64,000 nt of DNA, taken from the NCBI GenBank assembly GCA_027475525.1, contig JAMWFC010000033.1, positions 806,001-870,000 on the forward strand. The letters are read 5' to 3'. The position numbers were made by a program, and so were the translations under genes. This DNA comes from Macrolepiota albuminosa. Lineage: Eukaryota; Basidiomycota; Agaricomycetes; Agaricales; Agaricaceae. Numbering within the stretch: position 1 is the stretch's first letter; every line of letters begins with the position of its first letter. This document shows, piece by piece, positions 51,779 to 62,516 of the stretch. Below the pieces are notes generated by a model. That model had not been told where the DNA came from. It was given only the letters and a program-made list of their open reading frames with translations, and ran no database searches.

Positions 51779-52826
51779 TTACACGAGTTTGACGTAAGAA
51801 GCAGGAAACAGCCCCTTGTGGCCATTGTATTCTCCTGTCCACCTGTAATTCCAATCGGTCAACGGAACAGTTGATAGAATAAGCGTAAAAAACAGCACCA
51901 ATCATCCGAAGTTCGTTCTGTGATCAGCACATGTTCATTCTCCTTGATTTGTAGGTCGCCAGGTTCCTGAATGAGTGGGTGTGTCATTCCAAGTGTGAAG
52001 GGGATAGCAATGAGACTCACCTGAGAGTTATAATCGTACAAAGCCAATGCCCATTCCCCGTGAGACTGGTCCTCTGGCTCCGGCTCTGGCTCCGGCTCAG
52101 GTTTTCGCGCAGGAGGCACTGGGGGTTCAGAAGTAGGATTGCGAGTAGGCGGCGGCGGAAACGTATTTTTCTTGAGTGGAAAAGCTGGCGGCGGCGGCGG
52201 GGCTGCGGGAGCTGGGTTCTTGTTCTTGTTCCCAGGGTATAATGAACCAAGCATGGCACCCTTGGACGAGGTATCGAGACTTCCGAGTTTCTGTCGTAGC
52301 ACATATCGGTTCATGTACACCCTTGAGCAGCACGTAAATCCATTACCTTGCTTGATACGAGCCCGGATGCGCCGGCAGGCTTTTGAGCGATAGGAGGTGC
52401 GGTTCGTTGAGGTGGTCCTGAAGAAAACGCGGCAATTCGACCAGCAACGCTACTATTGACTTCAGGCTCTGCTTCTGGCTCCTAGCAGAGACGTCAGATA
52501 TACATTCAACGTATGCACGTAGACGAGCTCACGTTCGAACTCGTTGACTTTGTTACTCCAAGCCCGTGCTTCAGGCCCACGGGAGAACTAAACGCGCGGT
52601 GAGCCGCTGAAGCAGCAGCAGAGGCCGCTCCGCTATATCCAGTCCCGGAACCATCAGAAGCACTTGTCGTGGCGAGCTTCCCGAACACATCAGGCCGGGA
52701 TGCAAAGTATCTGGTGGCAAATTGAGTGGATGGGTTCAAGTCAATCTCATCGCTACATAGGACGTACTCGTCTAGGAGGGAGAAAAAAGCCTCCTTTTCG
52801 TGGTTCTGGAGGTTTGCAAACACCAT
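51779..52826 (-). CDS. SH3-domain protein with proline-rich linker
   Basis: Six exons (52826-52768, 52710-52533, 52481-52347, 52290-52021, 51966-51899, 51842-51779) total 774 nt or 257 residues. The start MVFANLQNHEKEAFFSL is preferred because it begins a conserved-looking helical block that splices to LLDEYFASRPDVF; the open frame extends upstream but has no better ATG. The middle is Ala/Ser-rich, then a proline-rich stretch (PAPAAPPPPPAFP) and a Glu-Pro repeat. The C-terminal SH3 domain reads ALYDYNSQ, GDLQIKENEHV, TSDDWWTGEYNG and GLFPASYVKLV, holding ALYDY, the tandem Trp and the terminal PxxYV. It is likely an adaptor binding proline motifs, as in actin and endocytosis proteins; the partner is unknown. 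Confidence 0.87.
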
Positions 52827-53039
52827 TTGTCTAAAGTTGGGACAACCAATAAATGATCGACTGCGGTCTTTCATCAACCATTGAATCTTATCTCGATCAA
52901 CCGAGATGCCCTCCAACTTTGGAAGTTTGATTGATGGACGCTTCCACACAACTTGCATCAAGGCCTACCAAGTAAAACCGGGGTTCTCACTACAATTGGA
53001 CCACAAGAACATCGATTGTGAGTAAGCATATGAATGTCA

Positions 53040-53300
53040 AATGGTTCGGTGCGCCAGCCAAAGTACGCGGCATTTCTCTACTTCATCCACAAAGACTACA
53101 TGGTGGCTGTGTGTCACAATCAAGGCAAGAGACCATTATGTGTGAAATTCTCCTCTAAACCAAGTTGAACTCTACCATTATCATCTGAAGAGGCACATCA
53201 GTCACTTTTACAATCTGGAGCTTTGAGTCTTCCTCTGAATAACCCCGCGGCCAAAAAATTATTTCTGGAATAGTCGTCAGCTCCGTCCCTAGCCCTAGCT
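53040..53300 (+). repeat. dispersed repeat R2 part A, copy 1
   Basis: Similar to 57090-57345 with shared blocks GCCAAAGTACG, CATCTGAAG.GCACATCAG, TTTTACAATCTGGAGCT and TTTCTGGAAT. Non-coding. Confidence 0.6.
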
Positions 53301-53825
53301 AATTATATAATAACAAAAGCTACTGCCGAATGGTTGAACATACTCGCGTATGCACCACATACTTCCCTGATCTACTATACGATATCAGTCTAGTGTACCG
53401 TCAGCGGATCCTGAGGATGACCCTTTTTTGTCAGTGCATATCTACCTCTTGCGTACTTCTCACCGGTAATTGATCAAGGAGACGTATTAGGGGACATCAA
53501 GGTATGGTTCCAAGTGGAGAGGCGGATCTTATAGATACAACACAATGGAAGAGGGCAGTGTAATCTCAGATGGCAGCACAACAGAACAGGACCTCGATGT
53601 CTATTCGAGAGGCTAAGTAAGAGCGATTGCTACTAATGTATCTAAAGAGGGACGAGAGTGGCGGATATATATTGGTCCATCAGTAGTACCGAAAAGGAAC
53701 GTAGTAAGATTAAGCACAACTCGCTAACCCGTACTTATAAGAAGAATCTCCATCGGCGCGTTACGCTCAACACGATCCTCTGTTGCCGGACACATCGACA
53801 CACCGTCACACCAAAAGACACAAGT
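53301..53825. other. sequence interrupting repeat R2 copy 1
   Basis: In the second copy (57090-57470) parts A and B are nearly adjacent. Here about 520 bp separate them, so this stretch may be an insertion. No ORF or terminal repeats are recognised. Confidence 0.4.
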
Positions 53826-53912
53826 ATCCCATCAAAACTCACAAAACACATACGCGCAGGAAACCACACCAAATATCCTAACCGCGTCATAAACGACCGA
53901 ACCCTACCTATG
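53826..53912 (+). repeat. dispersed repeat R2 part B, copy 1
   Basis: Similar to 57375-57460, with shared AAAACTCACAAA.CACAT, CGCAGGAAACCAC.CC and TAACCGCGTCATAAA.GACCG. It runs directly into the retroelement terminus TGTTAGAAGGTTACAC. Confidence 0.6.
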
Positions 53913-54993
53913 TTAGAAGGTTACACGAGCCTTCTACTGTCTGGGATGCCAGGTAGGCTGCGATTGTGTCGGAATCGCCCTCTAGGGTAAACGCGTTGCC
54001 CCCGCCCGCCGGTGTGAATGTAATTTTCAACGTTTTCTTCCTATCTTTGTCTTTCTTACCGTAGTAGGCGAGGCGCGCTTTCTTCGACTCTTCCAGCGTC
54101 TTTCCTTCCATTGCACCGCCCTCAAGTATACACCATGGCGCTGTATGGCCCGTATGTACGTGGACTGGGCGGTTCCGGGCTTTGCATGTGGAGCAAATCA
54201 ACCTGCTGCCTCTGGATGGCTTCGCTGCGAATGCCGTAGGTGTCGTATCTACAGGTGTATCTCCTGACTTGCCGACGTCCATGAGTACCTGTTTGCCCTC
54301 CAGAAACTGCCTGATCTGCGCTGGTCCGTATATCTTAGTATCGCCAGCTTGCCCCAGGTCACGGGAGATAATAGAACTAATGTGATTGTAGGACTTGTCG
54401 GATAGGGCGGATAGGGCGGATAGGGCGGCAATGGACTTCAGTAGGTCCTTAGTGACGTCCCCTGCATCGAACGCGCGATCGATCTCGTCGAAAATCGTAT
54501 CAACCGTCTTTGTGAGTGGCTCGGTCGAGGAGCATTTGATGGTCAGTGCTTCCTGCAGAAGTCGAACCTGTCTCACGAGGACCACGCCGCCGTGGCGATC
54601 TTTCAGGTAATTCCATAGATCCACTGGGTCCTCGCGTTCTACGCACAGTTTCTGTTCAGACGGGGATATGGCGCGTTTCAGGAAGGAAGCGGCTAGGCGC
54701 TTATTCGAAGCCCAGGCACGATGGGCACGTGGTTCGTACGTGGGATGCGGGGATAGAGGAGGATCAAAGATGTATTCCCAGAGCTGTACCATGGAGAGCT
54801 CGAGCTCCATCGTGTAGGCCCATTCTTCATATTTGCCGTCATCCTTGTCTAATATGTGCCCAGTCCAAGATGATGTGATCTTTCCTACCGAAATCACGGT
54901 CGGATTGCTCGAATTGTCCACGAGTCTCATCTCGGCGATCCTGGTGGCGGTCGGAGGCGCAGGGGATCCAGTATTCTCGCTGGTCGTCGACAT
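53908..54993 (-). CDS. stand-alone Copia-type Gag ORF
   Basis: An intact single-exon ORF of about 361 codons from ATG 54993. Its central region (KYEEWAYTMELELS, DPVDLWNYLKDRHGG, VRLLQEALTIKCSS) has the layout of the Ty1/Copia gag polyprotein domain, and the C-terminal part has CSTCKARNRPVHVHTGHTAPWC, a Cys/His zinc-binding pattern. A local ALS repeat (AALSALSALSD) lies mid-protein. The ORF ends within GTGTAACCTTCTAACA, and the same 16-bp word lies just before the gene at 55132-55147, so the ORF is bracketed by copies of an apparent LTR terminus. No protease, integrase or RT follows. It is either a truncated, gag-only non-autonomous copy or a retained host gene. Confidence 0.75.
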   Translation of the reverse strand: MSTTSENTGSPAPPTATRIAEMRLVDNSSNPTVISVGKITSSWTGHILDKDDGKYEEWAYTMELELSMVQLWEYIFDPPLSPHPTYEPRAHRAWASNKRLAASFLKRAISPSEQKLCVEREDPVDLWNYLKDRHGGVVLVRQVRLLQEALTIKCSSTEPLTKTVDTIFDEIDRAFDAGDVTKDLLKSIAALSALSALSDKSYNHISSIISRDLGQAGDTKIYGPAQIRQFLEGKQVLMDVGKSGDTPVDTTPTAFAAKPSRGSRLICSTCKARNRPVHVHTGHTAPWCILEGGAMEGKTLEESKKARLAYYGKKDKDRKKTLKITFTPAGGGNAFTLEGDSDTIAAYLASQTVEGSCNLLT

Positions 54994-55131
54994 AGCAGTA
55001 TGTGGCAAAAGGCAAGAGCAAAGACAATAAAGGTAATCGGATAATCAATCCGGCCAAGATGAGTGATCTTTTCACCTCGCAAATTCCAGAGTGTAACGCT
55101 TCGTATTCAGAGACAGCAACAGCCCATAACC

Positions 55132-55147
55132 TGTTAGAAGGTTACAC
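55132..55147 (-). repeat. short direct repeat bracketing the Copia gag
   Basis: TGTTAGAAGGTTACAC, repeated at 53914-53929. TGTTA with its complement TAACA is a typical Copia LTR terminus. Next to it, on the gag strand, GGTTATGGGC could be the primer-site region. A full LTR was not found. Confidence 0.5.
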
Positions 55148-55540
55148 TTCGGTACCTAGATTAAGTACGGTTTAAGTACGATTTACAATCTAGGTAAGTG
55201 TTTCGCAGAGGGGAAACACAAAAAACGAATCGAGAGAACGAACATCCTTGCTGTCTTTCTCAATGGCTGTAAATTTCCTTTGTCTTCTGGGCCGAGTACG
55301 TAGCTGTGCCCTTGGCTGGTCAATAGTCTGTTATGAGGACATGGGAGTGAGTGACTAGAAATCGCAATCTAACTTTATCATCCATGGGCAATCTATCAAT
55401 AATCTAAGCGCGACTGTCGTTGCATGTGATCTGTCTAAAAAATTTGAGGTGGGTACGTCACTCTTTTTCCACCTCCTGTTTCTTCTTCCCTCATACCTCC
55501 TTCAATCTCGCTCTATCACTTCCCTAATTCCAGGAGTGAC
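55148..55540. other. intergenic, promoter side of the carrier gene
   Basis: Possible remains of the Copia LTR (repeated AAGTACG words near 55165-55185), then a pyrimidine-rich leader before the carrier ATG. No gene is seen. Confidence 0.5.
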
Positions 55541-56685
55541 ATGTCTGATTCATCTGCGGCTAAACCCACATTTCTTCCCGACAAGTCATGGCAATACTTT
55601 GTAGCTGGAGGGTACGTCGCGTCTAAGGTAAGTTTTGAGGCGAATCATATACTAATATACTTGAAAAAGGCTAGGAGGAATGTGTAGCGCGATTGTAACG
55701 AGCCCATTCGACGTGGTCAAAACGCGTCTGCAGTCCAGTCTATTTCGAGAAAAGAGCGTGTCTGTCGGTATGATGACGAATGGAGGAAGCGTCATGGTTG
55801 GTGTACCACGGCAAGGTGGCCTGCTATACAATTTCGCCGAGACAGGGTACATTCTACGGTATGTCTTCCACCCCTCAATTTTTTTTGAGCAGTGGAGCTA
55901 AACTTGTGTCAAAACAGGGACATCTACCGCGAAGAGTCACCTAAAGCTCTATTTAAGGGACTCGGACCGTCTCTCGTAGCCGTTCTCCCAGCCCGTTCTA
56001 TACACTTTTATACATACGGCAACGGGAAGCACATCATTGCCAACCAATTTAACGACGGCAAAGAGAACTCGTACGTGCACCTCACGGCTGCCGCAATTTC
56101 CGGTATTGTCACTAGCACAGTAACAAATCCTATATGGGTTGTCAAGACTCGTCTCCAACTGGTTGCGAATCGACATCAGAATATCTCAGGCCAGAAGATG
56201 CTTGGCAGCAGCTGGAAAACCATCAAAGATATCATGAAAAATGAAGGCATAAAAAGCTTCTATAAGGGCCTTAGCGCGAGCTATTTGGGTGTTACGGAGA
56301 CAACAATCCAGTGGGTCTTATATGAGCGATTCAAAAAGATCACAGAGGGCCGAGGTGGGGCTGTGGAGTGGTTAGGTATCCTCGGGAGCACGAGTACAGC
56401 GAAATCCGTCGCGTGTCTGATAACATATCCTCACGAGGTTTGTCTTTCTTACCATTCAAGCCGTGCTGTTGCTCACACGTGTCACCAAAGGTTCTACGAA
56501 CACGACTGAGACAGCCAAGTGTGAACGGTGTCCTAAAGTATACCGGGCTGGTCCAGACACTACGCCTCGTCATTGCAGAAGAGGGTGCACGGTCATTATA
56601 TGGCGGCTTTAGTGCCCATATCATGCGTGTTGTGCCGAGCACCGCAATCATGTTCTCGATCTATGAGGGAATTCTGAGGTGGTAG
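55541..56685 (+). CDS. RIM2: mitochondrial carrier, Rim2-type pyrimidine nucleotide transporter
   Basis: Four exons (55541-55611, 55670-55858, 55918-56437, 56491-56685) total 975 nt or 324 residues, usual for the family. The ATG follows a pyrimidine-rich leader and gives MSDSSAAKPTF. Three carrier repeats are visible: SPFDVVKTRLQS, NPIWVVKTRLQL and YPHEVLRTRLRQ, the Px[DE]xx[KR] signatures. Trp in the second and the YPHEV form of the third are characteristic of the Rim2/SLC25A33-A36 branch, which exchanges pyrimidine (deoxy)nucleotides across the inner mitochondrial membrane and supports mtDNA synthesis. Other conserved parts are ALFKGLGPSLVAVLPARSI and SLYGGFSAHIMRVVPSTAI. Substrate is inferred from the family. 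Exon phases all join cleanly. Confidence 0.94.
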
Positions 56686-57089
56686 TCTCGTGACCCCTCT
56701 CCGCCTCCTTAATTTCATCTTCATTGACAACCCATTCCGACATTTCTCCGACTTCGCCGCCTCATGTGAATCTTCTAATTCGCCTTCGGTTACATTATTA
56801 CCACCGCTGATTGACAAAAGTAATTTGTCCTTACAGAGACACAGCCACAGCTACACTACCTATCCGGTACTCACCTTTCTGCCTTCCACGGTTGATTCAT
56901 TAATTGCTACTTACTAGTGCTTTCTGCTACATACTGCTTTCTAACTGCTTTCTGTTTTATCACGTTGTTCATATGTTAGTCACCATGTATTTTTTATATA
57001 GCCCCAATTTACACATATATGCATAGACTCTGACTTTTATACCAGTCTCCTTTCACCTGCTTGGCTCTATTGACAGAAAGCCGCGGCGA
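56686..57089. other. 3' flank of carrier gene, no gene seen
   Basis: C/T-rich and then AT-rich sequence without a convincing ORF on either strand; expected to hold the carrier terminator. Confidence 0.5.
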
Positions 57090-57470
57090 ATGCTAAGCCA
57101 AAGTACGTGGTTTTCCTCTACTTTGTCGTAAAGACTACACACATAGAGTGGTCGTGTGTCACCCCTGGAAGATCAGTAACTTCTCCTTCAAATCAAGCTG
57201 CTCTACCAATCTCATCTGAAGGGCACATCAGCCAAGTTTTACAATCTGGAGCTCTGAATGCGTCTTCCTCTGAAAAATCCACGCGGCAAAAATAAATTGT
57301 TTCTGGAATGAATACTCGTCAGCTAGACCTCATTGCGAACTTGTGTGCCGCGTCTCTCTAGCTAGTAACACCACCAAAACTCACAAATCACATCCGCACA
57401 GGAAACCACCCCAAAATCCCCACATCTAACCGCGTCATAAATGACCGAACCCTACGTATACCTGTCTCAA
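57090..57470 (+). repeat. dispersed repeat R2, uninterrupted copy 2
   Basis: Parts A and B lie next to each other here (about 380 bp). Compare 53040-53300 and 53826-53912. It ends CCGAACCCTACGTAT, at the point where copy 1 meets the Copia-type terminus. Confidence 0.6.
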
Positions 57471-58648
57471 CCGGCAGTCCTGTCGACGATAAGTTCAATC
57501 ACACCAAAACATCACATCATGACAAACCGCCGCGTGGCGTGGCGTGGCGACGCATTTTGAGTTTTTTTTTTTTTGAGGTAGGTATGTCTAACGTACGCGT
57601 AACGTAACGTAACGTAACGTATATACAATAAAAAAAGACGACAAGCCGACGATATCGAGGAACTACGTATGTAGTAAGTAGGGTGGGTTGGGGTGGGGTG
57701 GTACTTTTATCTGTAAAACAAGAGGGAACAAGACAAAAAGACAAAAAGACAAGGAAGAGAGGGGAGAAAAAGCATGAATAAACGAATTTTGATCATCAAT
57801 AGTACGACGGGTGGGAGGCATACAGTATAGTTACATATTCATATCCATTTGCGACACAGACGGAGGAGGATGGTCGAGGCAAACAAACAAAATAGAAAAA
57901 AAAGAGGGGTGGAGGCAGTTGAGCGGTTGTGGTTGTGGTTGTGGTTGTGGTTGTAGTTGGGGGGAGCCAGGGGTTTCGAATACGGTCGCAGAGGGGAAAC
58001 ACCAAAAAGGTCTATATAGGGGAAAAATCTGTGGCTAAAGAACTACATAAGAAACATAACATCAAAAAAAGCAAAAAAAGAAAAAAAGAAATACGCGAAT
58101 AAAATAATAATCACGGCAACAGCCAAAAAAAAAAAGAGACAGAGATCCTCTCCTCGAAAAACACGCGGGGTAAAGTATCAACTCGAACAAAAAACAAAAA
58201 CGAAAAGAAAACGCGCCCGAAGGAAGGAAAAACACCGCGCGAACGACCAAAAAAAAAGCAAAAACCACGACACACTGCGCGCCGGGGGCATGATGGTAGT
58301 TGCGGTGGTTAGATGAGGTTGTGGGGATGTGGGGGGTGGGGTCGGGGGAGAGGTGGGAAGGAGGCAAGGAGTGAGGAGTGAGGAAGGAGGGGGGAGAAGG
58401 AGAACCGCCGAATCGATCCAGACATAACTTTGGCGCGGCTCCATAACCAACGATCAAACAAAGCAAACAGACGACACCACATCGCATCGCATCGCATCGC
58501 ATCGCATCGCGTCGAACCCAAACCCCGCGTCCTCCGCCCGTAGCGAAGACTTAAGCGAGGACGGAGGGGTACAAGGTGGGGGGGAGGCAGAGGCGACAAG
58601 TATGAAGACGCGCGCGAGGGGGACGCGGTGGTGAGGGTGGTGAAGAAT
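57471..58648. other. 3' flank of the SSXT gene, microsatellites
   Basis: No gene is seen. Simple repeats occur: AACGT units at about 57598-57620, GGTTGT units at about 57930-57957, and CATCG units at about 58484-58509. Long A/G-rich runs on the plus strand (58060-58400) would be C/T-rich in the transcript of the gene at 58649. Confidence 0.5.
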
Positions 58649-61600
58649 CTATTGCCCAGCCCAATTAAAAAAATCAAAATCGCTGCCCATGCCCATGCCC
58701 ATGCCTCCCATGCCCATACCAACACCCATACCCATGCCTCCCATGCCTCCCATCCCACCCATGCCTCCCATTCCACCCATTCCACCCATACCGCCCATAC
58801 CACCCATGCCGACACCCATACCCATACCCTGCTCGACACCCCCAGCCGCGCCGACACCCAAACCCTGCTGCAACTGCGGCCCAGGCGTCGCCGACATATG
58901 CCGCATCTGCATCCCATGTTCATTCTGATGCGGAGACGGCGCAAACGGATAATTCCCCTGCTGCGCACCCTGTCCCTGCTGTCCCTGTCCCTGTCCCTGC
59001 CCCGGCCCCTGTCCCGGCCCCGTGCCCCAGCTCGACGGCGACGGCGAAGGCGCGTTCATCCCCATCCCGCCGTTCGCCCCCGCACCGCCTGCAGCACCGA
59101 CGTACCCCACCCCACCCGCTCCCCCAGGCGACGCCATCCCATACGCAGCCGCCGCCGCCGCGCCCTGCTGCTGCTGCTGACTCCCCGTCCCACTCGCCGT
59201 CCCCGTCCCCACCTGCGCCTGCCCACCCTGCCAAGGTCCCACACCACCCTGCTGTTGTTGCTGTTGCTGTGGGTTCCCATACACCGGGCTCCCCGCCGCC
59301 ATCGCCCTCTGCTGCTGCATCTGCATCATCCTCACATATTCCTCCTGATGCTGCTGATGCTGCTGCTGCTGCTGCTGCTGCTGTCTAGGCCCTCCAAGTC
59401 CCTGTGCGGCGCCCATCCCAGGACCAAGAGCAAGCCCCGAACCCGCCCTCGGCGTCATGGGACTCACCGTGCCGGCACCATCAGACGGCGACCGCGTGCT
59501 CCGCGCAATACCAGGTATCGCGCCCGGGTTCGAGCGCAGCGCGGGGAACGTAGACGTCGGATCCCCCGGCATCGGCGAGCCAGGAGGTCCTACTCCCCCT
59601 CCTCCCCCTCCTCCTACTGTAGCTGCAGCTGTACCTGGCTGATGTTGTGAATGCTGATGCTGTTGATGTTGATGATGTTGCTGTTGCTGAGCATGCTGGA
59701 CCATCCGCTGTTGCTGCTCTTGACGTATCCGGTTCTGCTCCTGCTGCATAAACTGCTGCTGCTGCTGAGGACTCATCATCATCCCCGGGCCCCCGCCCCC
59801 ACCAGGACCGCCAGGACCACCACCAGACCCACCAGGACCACCAGGACCTCCACCCCCACTGCCGGCGTTCCCGCCAAACCGCTGCATGAGCATAAACTGC
59901 CGCTGCGTAGGCGTGAGGTTATTAAGGTTCATATTATTCGGCAGACCACGCATATCCATCCCTCCTCCTCCACCTCCTACACCACCACCGCCACCGCCGA
60001 TCCCATCAATTCCAAACATCCCACCGCCCGTCGGGCCCTGCGAGCCCATCGGCGACTGCGGCTGAATCGGCATCGGTATCGGCGACGCAGGGTGCGCGCC
60101 GCCCATCCCTCCTGCTCCTCCTGCTCCCGCTCCTACTCCAGCAGCACCAGGGTTAAACGCCCCATTAGACGAAGCGAGCATCCCTGCATGGCCGGCGTGG
60201 GGACCGTGGGGGCCATGGGGACCCATGCCCTGCATACCAGGGTGCGGGTGCATCTGCCCCATCGGTATCGGGCTCTTCCCCATGTGCCCCATCTGCATCT
60301 GCCCGTGCGCGTGTTGCCCAAGCCCGAGCTGTCCGTGCTGGCCAAGCTGCGCAAGCCCGAGTCCAGACCCAGACCCAGGCCCGTGCTGCCCATGCTGCCC
60401 GTGCGCGTGTTGCCCGTGTGGGCCGTGGTGCCCGAGCCCGAGCCCCCCTGGTGGCACTTGCTGCGCTTGCGCCTGCTGTTGGTGCTGCTGCTGCGCCTGA
60501 TGCTGTTGTTGCTGTTGTTGTTGTTGTGCCTGCTGCTGTCGTTGCAGCTGCGCCTAAACCCCCCAAGCATCAACCCAGGACGTCCAAATCAATTAACAAG
60601 AAAAAAAACCTCACCTGCACAACCATCATCTTCTGCATCTTCTGGATGAGCCCGAGACTCTCGAAATTCGGCACGTTCTTCAGCACGTACTGCATAAACG
60701 GGTGATTCGGCGTCTGCAAAACACGTTGCAATTGCTGCTGCGTCGCCGAGTCTGGCATCGGTGGAGCGCCCATGCCTCCCATCCCAGGGCCCATCCCAGG
60801 CATCCCACCACCCATACCCATACCTCCCATCCCCGGGCCCATCCCCATCCCAATCCCAGGCTGAGAACCCGCAGCGACGCCCGGGGCAATCGACGACGCA
60901 GGAGACATCTGCCTCGCCACCGCCTGCTGCTGCTGCTGCTGCTGCGCGGCACGGATCTGCGCCTGCCGCGCGCGGTCGCGACTCGACGCGGCGAGCTGCG
61001 CGTCCGCCGTGTTCGGTATTAGCCCCGCCGCGGCACCGGCGCTCGGCGGGCCCATCTGTGCTTGGGCCTCGATGTGCTGCGGCGACACTGGGTGCGGGGT
61101 GTTGGTATTTGTGCGCGGGTTCGAGTTCGTGTTTTGTGGGGTCGGGGTGCGCAGTGGGCTGGGGTGTGACATGGTCATGGACACGGGTGTCCCGTTTGGG
61201 ATGGGGAGCGGGAACTGGTTCGGTGGTGGTGGTGGAGGCGGCGGCATTGAGCCTGTTGGTGGGAGAAGAACTGGTTTAGTGCCGTCGCCTGTGTTTCGTC
61301 GTTTTAGCGCCGTGTCGGCTACTAAGAGCTCTTCTGAGGCCCCGCGTTTTAGTGTGCTGGGTACGGCGACGGCGGCTGCTGCTGCTTGGTGCCGGCGTGC
61401 AATTTCTTTGGAAAAGATGGATGGGAGCTCGGTGTAAAGCTGTTGGATGCGCTCCATGTTGCCAAAGTCGAGCGAGGGCGGGGCGTCCATCGTCGGGAGC
61501 GGGACGCTGTTGTGGTTCTGTGTTGGCCCCAGGGGTTAGTTTGAGTTTATACAGTGGAGAGATAAACTTACGCCTGCACGGCTGTGATCTGCTGCGGCTG

Positions 61601-62256
61601 CGAGCCAGGTGAGGTTGGATTGTAGACGGACGGAGTATCTGCGAGTATTTGTAGACATGACACGGCGTGCAAGTAACAACTCACTGTGAAAAAAGTGGTT
61701 CGCCGAGGCTGATGCCCCTGCTCTGAAATTCCATGCAGACTCTGCAAGGAAAAAAAATCAATGGGCGTTCACAGTGAAAGCAGAGGACGCACTTTAGCAG
61801 CTCCAGGTTGAGGTCGAGGATGGAGACGACCTTGGGGTCGCTCGAGAGGCTGGGGACGGACCATGGCGTTCGCGGGGACTCAATCGAGGGCGTTGATTCA
61901 AGTTTTGGGGGCTCGTGTTTGGGCTGGTCGAGCTTGGGCTGCTGCTGCTTTGGCGGGGGCTCTGGCTCGTCATCGTGGTCTGGGGGCGGGGGCGAGAGGT
62001 CGCTGAGCGGGGTGGAGAGGCGGGATGGGGCAAGACGCGGGGGGTCGTCGTCGTCGTCGTCCTTGCGGGGCGAGTCAGCGAGTGAGCCGGTCTCGGGGGC
62101 GGGGGAGAGGGACGAGCTCCTGTCGCGCGATGGCGAGGGGCGGGCGGGCGGAGGACTGGGGGGGACGGTCGTTGTGGCGCTGGATGGAAACGTCGTTGTG
62201 GCGCTGTGCTCGTCGTTGAACGAGTCGAATTGTTTTTCCCAGTCGCCGTGGATCAT
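58649..62256 (-). CDS. SSXT (SS18-like) domain, Gln/Gly/Met-rich coregulator
   Basis: Five exons (62256-61793, 61741-61685, 61638-61572, 61517-60615, 60553-58649) total 3396 nt or 1131 residues, all phases consistent. The N-terminus is Ser/Pro/Asp-rich. Residues about 140-195 (ILDLNLELLKVCMEFQSRGI, then LFSQYSVRLQSNLTWLAAAAD), assembled over three exons, resemble the SSXT domain of SS18/GIF proteins, SWI/SNF-associated coactivators. A second conserved-looking block is near MERIQQLYTELPSIF, and a third, FMQYVLKNVPNFESLGLIQ, precedes polyGln. The last 630 residues are low complexity: Gln runs, Gly/His/Gln, and a C-terminal GMGGM tandem repeat ending DFDFFNWAGQ. It is probably a nuclear chromatin-remodelling or transcription coregulator; the family call is by motif only. 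It is divergent from ERG2 across 260 bp. Confidence 0.72.
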
Positions 62257-62516
62257 ATTGCAGTCCAAGTCCAGCCCTCCAATCCTCAGTCACACGCTCG
62301 GCGGAGTCTCAATCTACCACGTCTGCGCCTTTCCTCGACGGCCACAGCAACTCTTCATTCCAATCCACATCCCACACTGACCCCAACCAACGCCCAGCCT
62401 CGCTGTTTTCTTCCAGAAAAAACATAATGAGGCCGCTGCGAGACTGACCGCGATGTCAGGGTGGTCATGTGACCAAACGCGAAACAAATCGTACGACACT
62501 AGACTTGTCTTGCTCC
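62257..62516. promoter_or_regulatory. shared bidirectional promoter region
   Basis: 260 bp between the divergent ATGs of the SSXT gene and ERG2. It contains GTCATGTGAC at about 62463-62472, with a CATGTG E-box core, a possible bHLH (including SREBP-type) site. No TATA box is obvious. Regulation is inferred from position only. Confidence 0.4.

Noticed and set aside
51591..51905. Separate ORF downstream of the SH3 gene
   Set aside because: Its first part is intron plus last exon of the SH3 gene (DDWWTGEYNG..VKLV), and the remainder is 3' flank.
58628..60649. Long plus-strand ORFs (His/Arg/Pro-rich and Leu-rich) opposite the SSXT gene
   Set aside because: They are antisense shadows of Gln/Gly/Met-rich codons in the minus-strand gene; composition is extreme and there are no domain features.
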